Source: Hoplostethus atlanticus (Eukaryota; Chordata; Actinopteri; Trachichthyiformes; Trachichthyidae). Taken from it: DNA of 64,000 nt. How positions within the stretch are numbered: position 1 is the stretch's first letter; each line of letters begins with the position of its first letter. The notes beneath the pieces were generated by a model. It was not told where the DNA came from. It did no database searches and worked only from the letters and a program-made list of their open reading frames with translations. Shown piece after piece: positions 48,801-64,000 of the stretch. The DNA lies in the NCBI GenBank assembly GCA_034670405.1, contig JAXDDX010000219.1, forward strand, positions 482,001-546,000. Reading direction: 5' to 3'. The position numbers and the translations under genes are program-made.

Positions 48801-50800
48801 TCATCAGTGATGGAACTCCAAGCTGTTGCTGGACACTTGGCTTTAGTCAACAGGAACACATCATAAGGATGGAGATTACTAACTATGCAGTATTCATTTA
48901 GCTTTTCCCAAAAATCAAGATTCGGGTCCATCAATTTCATGTCTGGCAATTCCTTCACAAGGTTTCGCAGATCAGTTCCAGACAGGGCGGAGTGTTGGAG
49001 TTGTATTCTGGTTCTAGGTTCATTCTCACCGGTTAGACCTGTGGGCACATTAACAAGTTTTACTGGGGCCACTGGTATTGCGGCTACCTGGTCTGGCTTC
49101 TGCTCTGTACTGGGACATGGGAAAGTTCCCTTACCTTGACTACTATAGGGGGGTGGGTTGTTACAATTTCCCCCCATCGGTGTGTCTATAGCAGCCACAT
49201 AAACCTTTGTTTCTGGTTTATGGGCTAATTCAGCCTGTAGCTGGTTGATCTTTTGTTTCAATGCATCACACTTGCGTGTTTTGCGTTCTGCCTCTAAAAT
49301 CATCAACATGTATGCAAACTTGGTCTTATATTTTTTCTTTGTTACATTCTTCCACCATTGCGACCACTCCCCTGGACTCCCACTAGGATTCCATCCATAT
49401 TTGATGGCTTCAAATTGTATTACATCAAGACTGTTGATAGCATGCATTCTCAACTCATCACTAAGATATTCACCAGTCTTCAAGTGTTTAAACACAGTTA
49501 CCTTATATGGCTTAGGCTCTCCCATATTGGTAACTGTGTTTAGTGATTTATCTTAGTATAGCTGTCCCTCTGTCTAGACCACCCTTGTATGTAATCTAGC
49601 TATATCTTCTCTAAATCTATCCCTAATATATTTCTAGTTTTGATTAATAGTTTCAATTCCTATTATCAAATGAGGCATTTAAATTTGATGCATCTTGTAT
49701 GTTTATATATCTATAGTATAAATATATATGTATATCTAGAGTATAGGGCCCACACAACACTATGACATAAGCAATAACCTTGGCAATGAACTAGTCACTC
49801 TCGTTTAGTCAGCGCAAAAAGTGTACTATTCAGAACTTTGGTGACTTACTCAACACATAAACAAAAACCTACTCAACACATAATTCAGGTTAGGAAACAT
49901 ACACAATATATCACACTGCCGGCACAATCACACCAACATATACTTTTTGCACTACTTTGCAGACCAATCTTCTCAGTCACACCAGAGCTCTCATTCACAC
50001 AGCCGCCGAAGTCATAGGAATATTTCACTCATAGAGCAGCAACCTTGCGGGTTTTACTATATGAGCTACTAGTCATTCAGACGCCCAACCATGGTCCACT
50101 CACTATAGGTACCTAAATCTTCTAGTTTAATAGGAACTAGAAGACCAATAAATCGCATAACGTGAGGTCTGCGTTCTGCAGCACCCAATTCACAGTAAAT
50201 TGTATAAAGCATGCGAGGTCTGCGTTCTGCAGCACCCAATTCACACTCAATCGCATAACGCAAGGTCTGCGTTCTGCAGCACCCAGCTCACAATCCTCTA
50301 TGACGTGCACTCACGTGTCGCGCTATGTTCTCACATTCAATCACAAACAAGAATTCATTCAATACTTAATTTGTTCTTTTTCAATTAACTGATGTGGTCA
50401 CAACCAGGACAGCTTAACCCTGTTACTGAGGTGATAGTGCTTTCTATTTCATTACTCATCAACTGAACAATGAAATATATAATATGAAAGTCACTCACCT
50501 CAGTTTAGGTTTCCCAGTCCGGAAGATATTGCACATCCTGCCGACAACGCCATATGTTAGGAATTATTTCTTGGTCGTGGTGATGAACGTAAGAAGAAAG
50601 CAGCAACAAACTACGTCTCAGGATTCTATGAGTATTTAATACAGTTCAGCGCTGAAAGGGAGAAATATCCGGCAGCATCTCTGCCTACAAGGATAATCTA
50701 AAGAACACCAAGCAGATACAGTTCCTTTATACAGATATTCATGTGATATTTTACATTTTACAAGACAATCTTGCCTCGGCCAAATATACAATTCCCAACA
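45812..50800 (-). mobile_element. Endogenous retrovirus fossil with both LTRs
   Basis: LTRs at 50555-50800 (5') and 45812-46265 (3') start TGTTGGGAATTG and end AATTCCTAACA when read on the minus strand. They are almost identical where they align, pointing to a recent insertion. The host duplication is CTCC (45808-45811 and 50801-50804). Next to the 5' LTR, TGGCGTTGTCGGCAGG matches the 3' end of tRNA-Ser with one mismatch, a likely primer-binding site. A gag-like region (48059-49525) carries a PPPY motif and two CCHC knuckles, and an integrase-like remnant lies near 47070-47300. No env and no full pol is recognised, so the provirus is incomplete. Three roughly 58-bp tandem repeats occur in the leader (50160-50290). 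Retroviral genus not assigned. Confidence 0.85.
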
Positions 50801-51241
50801 CTCCAAATGATTTGGACTGTACATTTGCAATCATGCCATCTGACTTATACGGTTCTTTATCTAAAGGCTCAATTGATAATTCACACTGAGGAGGAAGTTG
50901 GTTTCACTAGAACTTTCTTCAAAAGGCTGTAACTCAGACCAGGGATGTGATAAGAATAAAGCAAGACAACAGGAAAGAGTGGTAGAGAAGCAGGGGGAAT
51001 GAAAATGAATGGGAAGAAACCTTTAAAAAACAAATTCACATCCCTGCTGTATTCTTATGATGATTAAGTTCAGATATGATGAAGACATGGTATCAACAGA
51101 AGGAGCATGGTTGGAAAGGTATTCATGCTCCAGAGCAGACAGGTGGGGGGTGTGGTGGAGGCGAACCGGTCGATGGCAGTGTCGCAAAAGTCCTTGAGGT
51201 GGGTCAGTGAAAAGACAAGGCCTAAACAGAAACTGCAGGCT

Positions 51242-51247
51242 TTTATT
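51242..51247 (-). terminator. Polyadenylation signal of MED17
   Basis: AATAAA on the minus strand 165 nt after the MED17 stop codon; the only canonical signal close by. Confidence 0.6.
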
Positions 51248-51411
51248 TAACTTTGTTATATTTTTGGCTGAAAATCTGGATTCTAGGGAGTGTTTGGGTT
51301 TGTTGGGTTATTAAGTATAGTAGCACCATTTACTTCTATATAAAAACAGCTTTGTGTATATGAAAGTGAATGTTTTAGGAGTCCATGTTCGGTTTGGGAC
51401 TGCATCCGGAT

Positions 51412-57606
<6,195 letters not shown>

Positions 57607-58926
57607 GATGAGGATGCTGGGAGGGGATGAACAGGGAGAGTCAGATATGTACAATACAACTGCCTGGGACCTGATACAGCAGAATGCATCTTCAGCTGCA
57701 AGTTTAATCATTAAATCTGATATTTTAATACCTTCTTAATGCTAGTTATAATGAAAAATAAGACCAATTTGAAATAAACATGAAAATAAAAACATCCATA
57801 AACCTAACAGTATACACAGTATGTCTCCATGACTTAAAATGCCTTATTTAACTGTTTTCAAGAGCTTTAAATGACTTGATTTAAGGTGCATAGTATGATT
57901 TAAGACATTCTCAGGACCTGCAGGACCGAGGCTTGTTATGTTTTTTTAAACACCTCAGATTTTTTGCTCAAATTAACTTTAGATAACGCTAATGTTAATA
58001 TTATAAACTATCTGCCAACTAGCAAGACATTTGTTACTCTGTATTTGACTGTCTGTGGCCACTGCTGGCTAACTAAACAAGCTAGCGTTAGCCTCTTGCT
58101 AACCTAACTGGATCAAGCCTGAGCGAAGCACTGAGTAAAGCAATCCAATGATAGCAAAGTAACAAATAAGTCAGTCTGTGTGTGTCTTACCTTACTTATG
58201 TTCAGCAGACGGCCTCGATAATACAAGCTTATGTACAGGACAATTAATATGTAACGTTAGTGAACGTTGATACGTTACTTGTTGTGTGCAGATATAATAA
58301 ACGATATAAATGGTTCTTCTTCTTCTTCTTCTTCTTTGCGTTTTTTGGCGGACACCTGAATGGTATCTTCTTCGTTCCTTTATGTACACAAGAACAAGTG
58401 TACTCTGCTGCCCCTAGTGTACATGCTGTACACTCCAAAGGAAACGATGCCTGTTGCGATTTTAGGTACATTATGTTGGGGTTGTTTTCTCCCACGTTGC
58501 TTTAACTTCTAAATCACGCCATAGTGTTTGGATTAACGTGTAAAAAATTGAATATCGTCAAAACTGCAGTAAATACAATTTATCTAGGCAAGAACGAGTC
58601 AGGCGGGCAGTTTAAACTACCGGATGTGACGTGTTAACAAAAACGTTCACTCGTTGGCATGGATTTCGAATGATAAACAAAACTTTGACGATTGATTTAG
58701 TCTCCCCCCGTTAGTTTCTCTGGTATTTCATAAATTAATGTATTTTTGTTCGATGTTGCGAAATGTCTATTGAAAATGTATACGTCGTTAAGACAATGAC
58801 TCCGCAAGAAGCGCATTTGCTTGCCCTCGCGACCGCGAAGCTAATCAGCGCAGCTAACTGTAAGTGAGTGGCTGCTTGTTCTTTGTTTTTACGAATCCGA
58901 AATGTTTGCTAACGTATTATGTCAAA
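57607..58926. promoter_or_regulatory. Shared upstream region of MED17 and CEP295
   Basis: The two genes diverge from this 1.3-kb interval. A strong donor on the minus strand (AAG|GTAAGA, exon end at 58191) and a pyrimidine-rich acceptor at 57617 (CCCTCCCAG) suggest a non-coding MED17 leader exon upstream of 58191 and a 574-nt leader intron. A (TTC)n tract lies at about 58316-58335. The CEP295 leader is probably in 58790-58926, where CpGs are denser (CTCGCGACCGCGAAG). No other gene is seen. Confidence 0.45.
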
Positions 58927-61900
58927 ATGAAGAGAAAAGTGGCCAGATTAAGACTGAGTCCCAACGAAGAGGCTCAACTGATACGAGAGGAACATGAAAG
59001 GAGGAGAAAGCTGCGAATTCAGCAGGTATGTAATTATGGAGTGGGCTCCTTTCCACATCATCTTTCATATCATTTGCAATTGGATTACAGTTTCATACAG
59101 CAATATCCGCCTGTCTTTAACAAAGTTGATACGTCATATTCTTCTTGCATATATCGTGTGTTTTCATTCAGTGTTGTGCTGGCTGTGGCTGTTGTGCAGG
59201 TGCGGGAGCAGGAGCGGTACATCGCGCTGCAGATCCGCAGTGAGGTCCAGCGGAGACGGCGGCGTGAACTCCAGAACTTGGAGGAGGACCTGAAGGAGGA
59301 CTGGGAGCAACATCAGACGGAGAAACTCGTCACCCTTCAGAGGTTATACCAGGAGAGTCTCCAGCTTCTCGGCCAGGGACACAGAAGTGCAAAAGAAAAC
59401 GTAAGTTGGACCATGTTTCATGGTTTGTCCTGATACTAGGCAGATGGCCGCTTTCCCGGGTATTGTTTAAGTTCTTGCTTATGTCATTGTAGTGTAACAT
59501 AACAGAAGTAGTTGTACTCCAAGCCAGGAAATGAATGCAATGCTGCTATTTTCTTGACCATTTGCATGCTATCTTGCGTATATGGCATCATCCACCATGA
59601 CAAGTTAGTGGTGAGATAACTTCACTACTGCTTCTCCACATTTGTTGAAGAAAATGTTGGACATATGTCTTTACCATGTCCCGGGAACCTGGTGTTATGC
59701 TACATGTGTATAACTAACTACAAATAACTATCAGTGCTACAGGGAAGACCTGGTCCAAAGCAAGGGGCAGAACAATGCCTTGTGTTGTTATATTCAGCCC
59801 AGTTTGGCTTTCTGTAGCTGAATGTGGCCCACAATGTTTTGGGACAGAAGGTCAAGGTGGAGTGTCATGTTTTCAGAATAGGAGCTCTTGCTTTAAAGTG
59901 CACCACAATACATTGCTCATTGACACAACGTGGTTGTAATATGAATTTGGAGACGCTGGAACTTAGATGATCCAAGGCCAAATCATGGAGCACTGCTGAT
60001 GTTGAGATGTAAAAATGTGTTTCAAACCACCACTAGAGGGTGCCCAGGTAAAGTGTGCTTGGCTTAGTATTGCTATTTTTATTTTTTTGCACAAGGAACC
60101 TGACTGGGCGGCTATAGCTCAGAGAGAGGAGGAGAATCAAACCAAAGCAGAGGAGCGTTACCGAGAAGCCCTGAAAGACCTCAAATCACAGAAGCAGAAA
60201 GACCATGAAGAACAAAACCGGTGAGCAGCATCACATACGCTTGCTGTTAAGATGTTTACATGTGTTTTAATTTCATCCGAGTGAAATGAGCATTGTGTCT
60301 ATTGTTTTTATTTTTGTATAGCTCAATCAAGGCCAGGAAGAAGGCACTGCGGGCAGAAAAGGAAAGATCGTCAAAAGTGGCCAGCCTCCCGCCTCCTCCC
60401 CCAAACCCCATTGAGGTGATCTGCCTGGTTCCCATTGTGAAAATGGATTGAGATTGACAGAACAAGACATATAATATTGTAGAAGTAGGGCTGGGCAATA
60501 AGTCAATATTATGGTTTATCATCTTTCAGAAGAATTGTATAATAATATGAGAAATATTATTTGACAATTACAGATTTTTATCATGCTTTATATTATCATG
60601 CAGTTCAGTGTGATGAGCATCAATTTGATTATTTAATGTGATTTTGCATGTTAGCAGATCAATCAATCAATATCGAAATCTTGATTATCTGGATACTTTC
60701 TCCATAACGTCCAGCGCTACAACCATTAATATTAAAGACCATGTTAGGTTTGGGTGGCATGAAGGTAACATTGCCTTTTCTCTCTCAAGCAGAGCATTGA
60801 TGCCAAGAAACCACATGTAGTGAAAAAATCAGATGTGAACGCTTTTTCTGCAACGCATTACCACATGCCTGAGACCACTGTGGACAAAGAGGCGGACACA
60901 ACACGGGTAAGACTTCCAGTAATTCTGGCAAGGCTGTATTGAGTCCCCATCAAATCTGATAGATATCTTTCCTCATTGTGTGTGATCTGTTGACGCACCC
61001 ACAGCCTAATGCCCACGAGGAAGCCGAGCTGGAGGTGAGGAGGCTGCAGGACTTGGGGAGGGAGGCAGAGAGGGAGAGAGAGGAGCAGCTGGAGAAGGCC
61101 CGTCTCAGAGGGAAGCACGCTCTGAGGAGAGAACAGCTCGTGCAGGTACAGTGCTGACATGCAATGCAATTTTCAAAATACTGTTTGTCTCCGGCCTGAT
61201 CTGTATCGTCTCCTTTAGGACCGTGAGCGTTTCCTTGTTGAACTGGAGCACATGCAGCAGACAGACCTGCTGAGGAGAAGACAGCAGGTTTCCCAGATGC
61301 CTCCGCAGATCTTCCAGCCTCTCTACAAGAGACAGGAAATGAGGGAGGACTGCCAGAGGGAGATGGAGTTTGCCTTTGAGGACATGTATACTGGAGAGAG
61401 GAGTAAGGATTTAATTTGGTTTGTAACAGTGGTGGTTGGTCGGGGTAACTTTTTGGTTCTATGCCCATTTTGGTATCGTGTGGTTATGTAAGGTTGTAGC
61501 ACTAAAAACATTCATATTTGGTTACTTTTATTATGATAAAAACACTATTTTGAAACTGTGGACCACCCCCTTATATGTGGTTTCTGCTTTTTGAGGGAAA
61601 TGTAGTTAATATACAGTGTTTTGTTCATATTCTATTTTCTTTCACTGTAGTGGAAATGTTCCTCCTGTGGTGGCTCACCACTGATACATCAATATGAGGA
61701 GCATTTTGTGCTCGTCTCCAAGAACCTTAGTTTATTCTTATGGTACTTGGTTTGCTGTGCTGCTTGTTAAACTCTCATTAGATCCAATTCACAACTGAAA
61801 ATGCCTGTCCTTGCTTTTGAAATGTTAAAGATTTCCACTTGACAGATTTCCTTAGTTAATATGCCTCATTACTGTATGTGAACCACATGCAGGCTTGATT

Positions 61901-63429
61901 CGGTTTGACTTTGTGGACAAGCATGTATGAGAGGAATGAAGCGTCCCAAACCCTTGTCTCTGTCTTACCCCAGGGGTTAAAGGTGACCTAGTACTCCAGC
62001 TAGTGCCAGAGCCTCTGCCAGCCTCGTCCACAGGCAGCCAGGACCAAGAGCTGGACGTCACCCTGGACGATGTCGCCACACCAGAAGCAGAACGCTCACA
62101 CCATGATACCGAGCAAGAGGCAGGAAGCACTGAGCAGGAAACATCTGCACAAGGTAAAGAGATGGCACCTCAGTACAATTCACATAAAACCTGAATTTAG
62201 TTGTTGAAAGATTGTGTCAAACATTTTATGAGTCATTTCCTGAAAATGATACGTACATCTTTGGCGCTAGAATATTAACACATACACTTAAAAAGGATGT
62301 GTCATTTTTAACACATCTGTGTGTCGTCTTTGGGACAACGCATGTGTTACTTTTCAACACAAGATACGTTAATAATTACACATGTTGTGTTAAAATGTAT
62401 TTGTAACATGCATTGTGTTGAAAAGTTACACGTGTCCCAAAGAAGAGACGGAGATAAAATGTTTCTATTAGTTAGGTACCAACACCCCTCTGACAATTAT
62501 TTACATGCCCTGAAAACAAGCTGGATAATTGTGGCGTAACTATCTTGAAACTGAGCAAGAGGTGCATTGAAGGTTCTCTCTCGTTGCAGCAGAGCCCTCC
62601 AGACCTGCTCCCAGACAGGCGTTGAAGAAACTCCTGGATCGCATCAGGAGCCAGAGGGACCAGCGGTGTAGCCGCGGCAGCCGAGTCCCTGCAGTCGATT
62701 TCCTGACTGCCATCACGGATCAGATCCCAGAGCGGGACACAACCATCGACACGGGCTCTCTGACCAGTGAGGAGAGAGACAAACCACCTCCCATCAACCT
62801 CAAGCTCCCTGAGCCCTCCCAATCACCACCAGGTGAGTCAGCTACTGTCAGTAACAGTAAACAAGCGATGCATTCTCAGCATCTGGGTCAATCAGGAACC
62901 AATATCTGTGCTGTCTGATCGTCTAACGGACAGATGAGGAGGAACGGAAGGAGACATGCATAGTCCCAATGCATCGGTCAATGATAGTATTGATTGGATT
63001 GATTGCCCATTGGATTTGACAATGGCACCATTACTTAAGGCTGTACAATTAATCGGGTATTATGGGATATTGCATTTTCTGTATCTGTTAAGTCACTTCT
63101 TAAAACTCACTTTTATATTTTATAACTTGTTCTTTTTATGGTTTAGTTTTATGCCTTTTTCTTTGCTTCTATATTTCTTACCTTGATTTCATTGCTCTTG
63201 CTGTCAGTTTTCTGTAACTGTGCTTTGACAAGTGTATAAAGATTATTATTTTTATCTACTGTAGCAACATAGTCGAGACTGTCTTGACTTGATATTGATT
63301 ATATTGGGTTTTTATTTTGTTTAATCAGCATTGGAGACAACAGAGGAGTCCACTGTGGCAGGGACTCAACGTCTTCCCGATGTGCTAGCCGACAGGATCC
63401 AAGAATTTGAGGAAGAGCGTAAGAAAAGG
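58927..63429 (+). CDS. cep295: Centrosomal protein CEP295, N-terminal part (continues past window)
   Basis: CEP295 acts at the centriole wall and is needed for centriole elongation and conversion to centrosomes. Coding exons seen: 58927-59025, 59200-59400, 60096-60220, 60322-60415, 60793-60906, 61005-61145, 61219-61402, 61974-62153, 62590-62832, 63329-63429 (donor GTATGT). They give 494 codons, all in phase; human CEP295 is about 2,600 aa, so most of the gene is to the right. The start MKRKVARLRLSPNEEAQLIR aligns with human MKRKV..LRLSPNEEA. Most of the protein seen is charged coiled coil (VREQERYIALQIRSEVQRRR, KARKKALRAEKERSSK + VASLPPPPP, RRQQVSQMPPQ, MEFAFEDMYTGER, VKGDLVLQLVPEPLP, LKKLLDRIRSQ). 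The upstream in-frame ATG at 58864 is less likely because homology starts at 58927. Exon 9 has a NAGNAG acceptor. Confidence 0.95.
60480..60700. repeat. Repeat fragment in CEP295 intron 4
   Basis: GTAGGGCTGGGCAATAAGTC resembles the terminus of a very common fish hAT-type repeat. The other end and duplication were not found. Confidence 0.35.
62270..62452. mobile_element. Hairpin-forming repeat in CEP295 intron 8
   Basis: GTCTTTGGGACAACGCATGT then GTTACTTTTCAACACA is inverted as TGTGTTGAAAAGTTACACGT then GTCCCAAAGAAGAGAC. The short AT-rich centre contains repeated TTAACACA/TGTGTTAA. Looks like a small inverted-repeat element. Confidence 0.55.
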
Positions 63430-64000
63430 GTATGTGCTTTTGGATACAAGGATGTACAGTCAGATAGTACAGATGCAAATACACAGTAAAGATTTCATCC
63501 AGTATATTTCTCTGGATCTGGAGGGGGGAAGCAGGCGACAGGTTCATAAGCATATCTATGTTACGGTAAATGTGGAAACTTGGTAAATCTACAAAAAGCC
63601 AATCCGGAGGTATTTTGGCCACGTGGTATGCTGTACCCGCAACAAAACACCGAGAACCTCACACATTAACTGGGAAATGTGCACATTTTGTGAGAAAGTT
63701 GCTAATTGAATGTTGAGTGTAAAGTGGAAGACCCTTTAAATAGATATGATCTTGGTTTTACTGCAAATTTGTATGTCTGATTTGTTCCAATTCAACATTG
63801 AGATGTATCCACCTATTGAACCAAGAGCTTTTACTTTTTCAATGCTCTCAAAGTTCATGGGTTCATGTTATCCCATGTACTTAATTTGTTCTCTGTGATT
63901 GGTCAGGAGTTAATTGCTGCAGGTGTTGCTCATTAGTTGATTAGTCCAGCCTCTCTTTAAAGCAGGCTGTGTTTGGGAAGGGCGGTAGTACCTTTTTGTA
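63430..64000 (+). other. CEP295 intron 10, start
   Basis: The sequence after the donor at 63430 shows no further exon that I can support before the window ends. Confidence 0.5.

Noticed and set aside
58864-58926. Upstream in-frame ATG for CEP295
   Set aside because: Homology with the human protein begins exactly at the ATG at 58927 (MKRKV).

Overview
The window is genomic DNA from a teleost fish. The evidence is intron-split vertebrate genes (MED17, CEP295, VSTM5), a tandem array of vertebrate U2 snRNA genes, and transposons typical of fish: L2 and Tx1 LINEs, PIF/Harbinger, hAT, piggyBac, a Tc1/IS630 relative and LTR fossils. CA/GT microsatellites are very frequent. The species cannot be named from this sequence.

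Layout. 1-10.4 kb: a family-92 glycosyltransferase gene (GT92 'A', + strand, 5' end outside the window). Its introns hold an L2 LINE, a Harbinger derivative and a hAT element. 12.7-14.9 kb: an inverted fragment of the same gene, split by a 2-kb Tc1/IS630-type transposon. 15-19.9 kb: repeat-rich intergenic DNA with a small Harbinger MITE and a 1-kb hAT element. 19.97-26.7 kb: a complete second GT92 gene ('B', 449 aa, 8 exons, one GC-AG intron), followed by a two-module minisatellite. 28.97-35.9 kb: U2 snRNA genes on the - strand in 1,086-bp tandem units. The leftmost U2 is split by a 5'-truncated Tx1-clade (Keno-like) LINE that itself carries a piggyBac copy. 36.8-39.6 kb: a 2.8-kb Harbinger-like element containing a foldback element. 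41.8-45.3 kb: VSTM5 (+). 45.8-50.8 kb: an endogenous retrovirus fossil with both LTRs (-). 51.4-57.6 kb: MED17, complete in 12 coding exons (-). 58.9 kb to the end: the first ten coding exons of CEP295 (+), divergent from MED17.

How the genes relate. The two GT92 genes are tandem paralogues, probably Golgi galactosyltransferases. VSTM5, MED17 and CEP295 are unrelated in function (neuronal membrane Ig protein, Mediator head subunit, centriole protein), but from memory they lie in the same small neighbourhood in human (11q21), which supports the calls. The most unusual locus is the U2 array with its site-specific LINE insertion: U2 nucleotides 44-86 are present on both sides of the insert, as a long target-site duplication would predict.

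Exon boundaries were placed by hand from splice signals, paralogue alignment and remembered human proteins. In every gene the exon lengths add up to an open frame.
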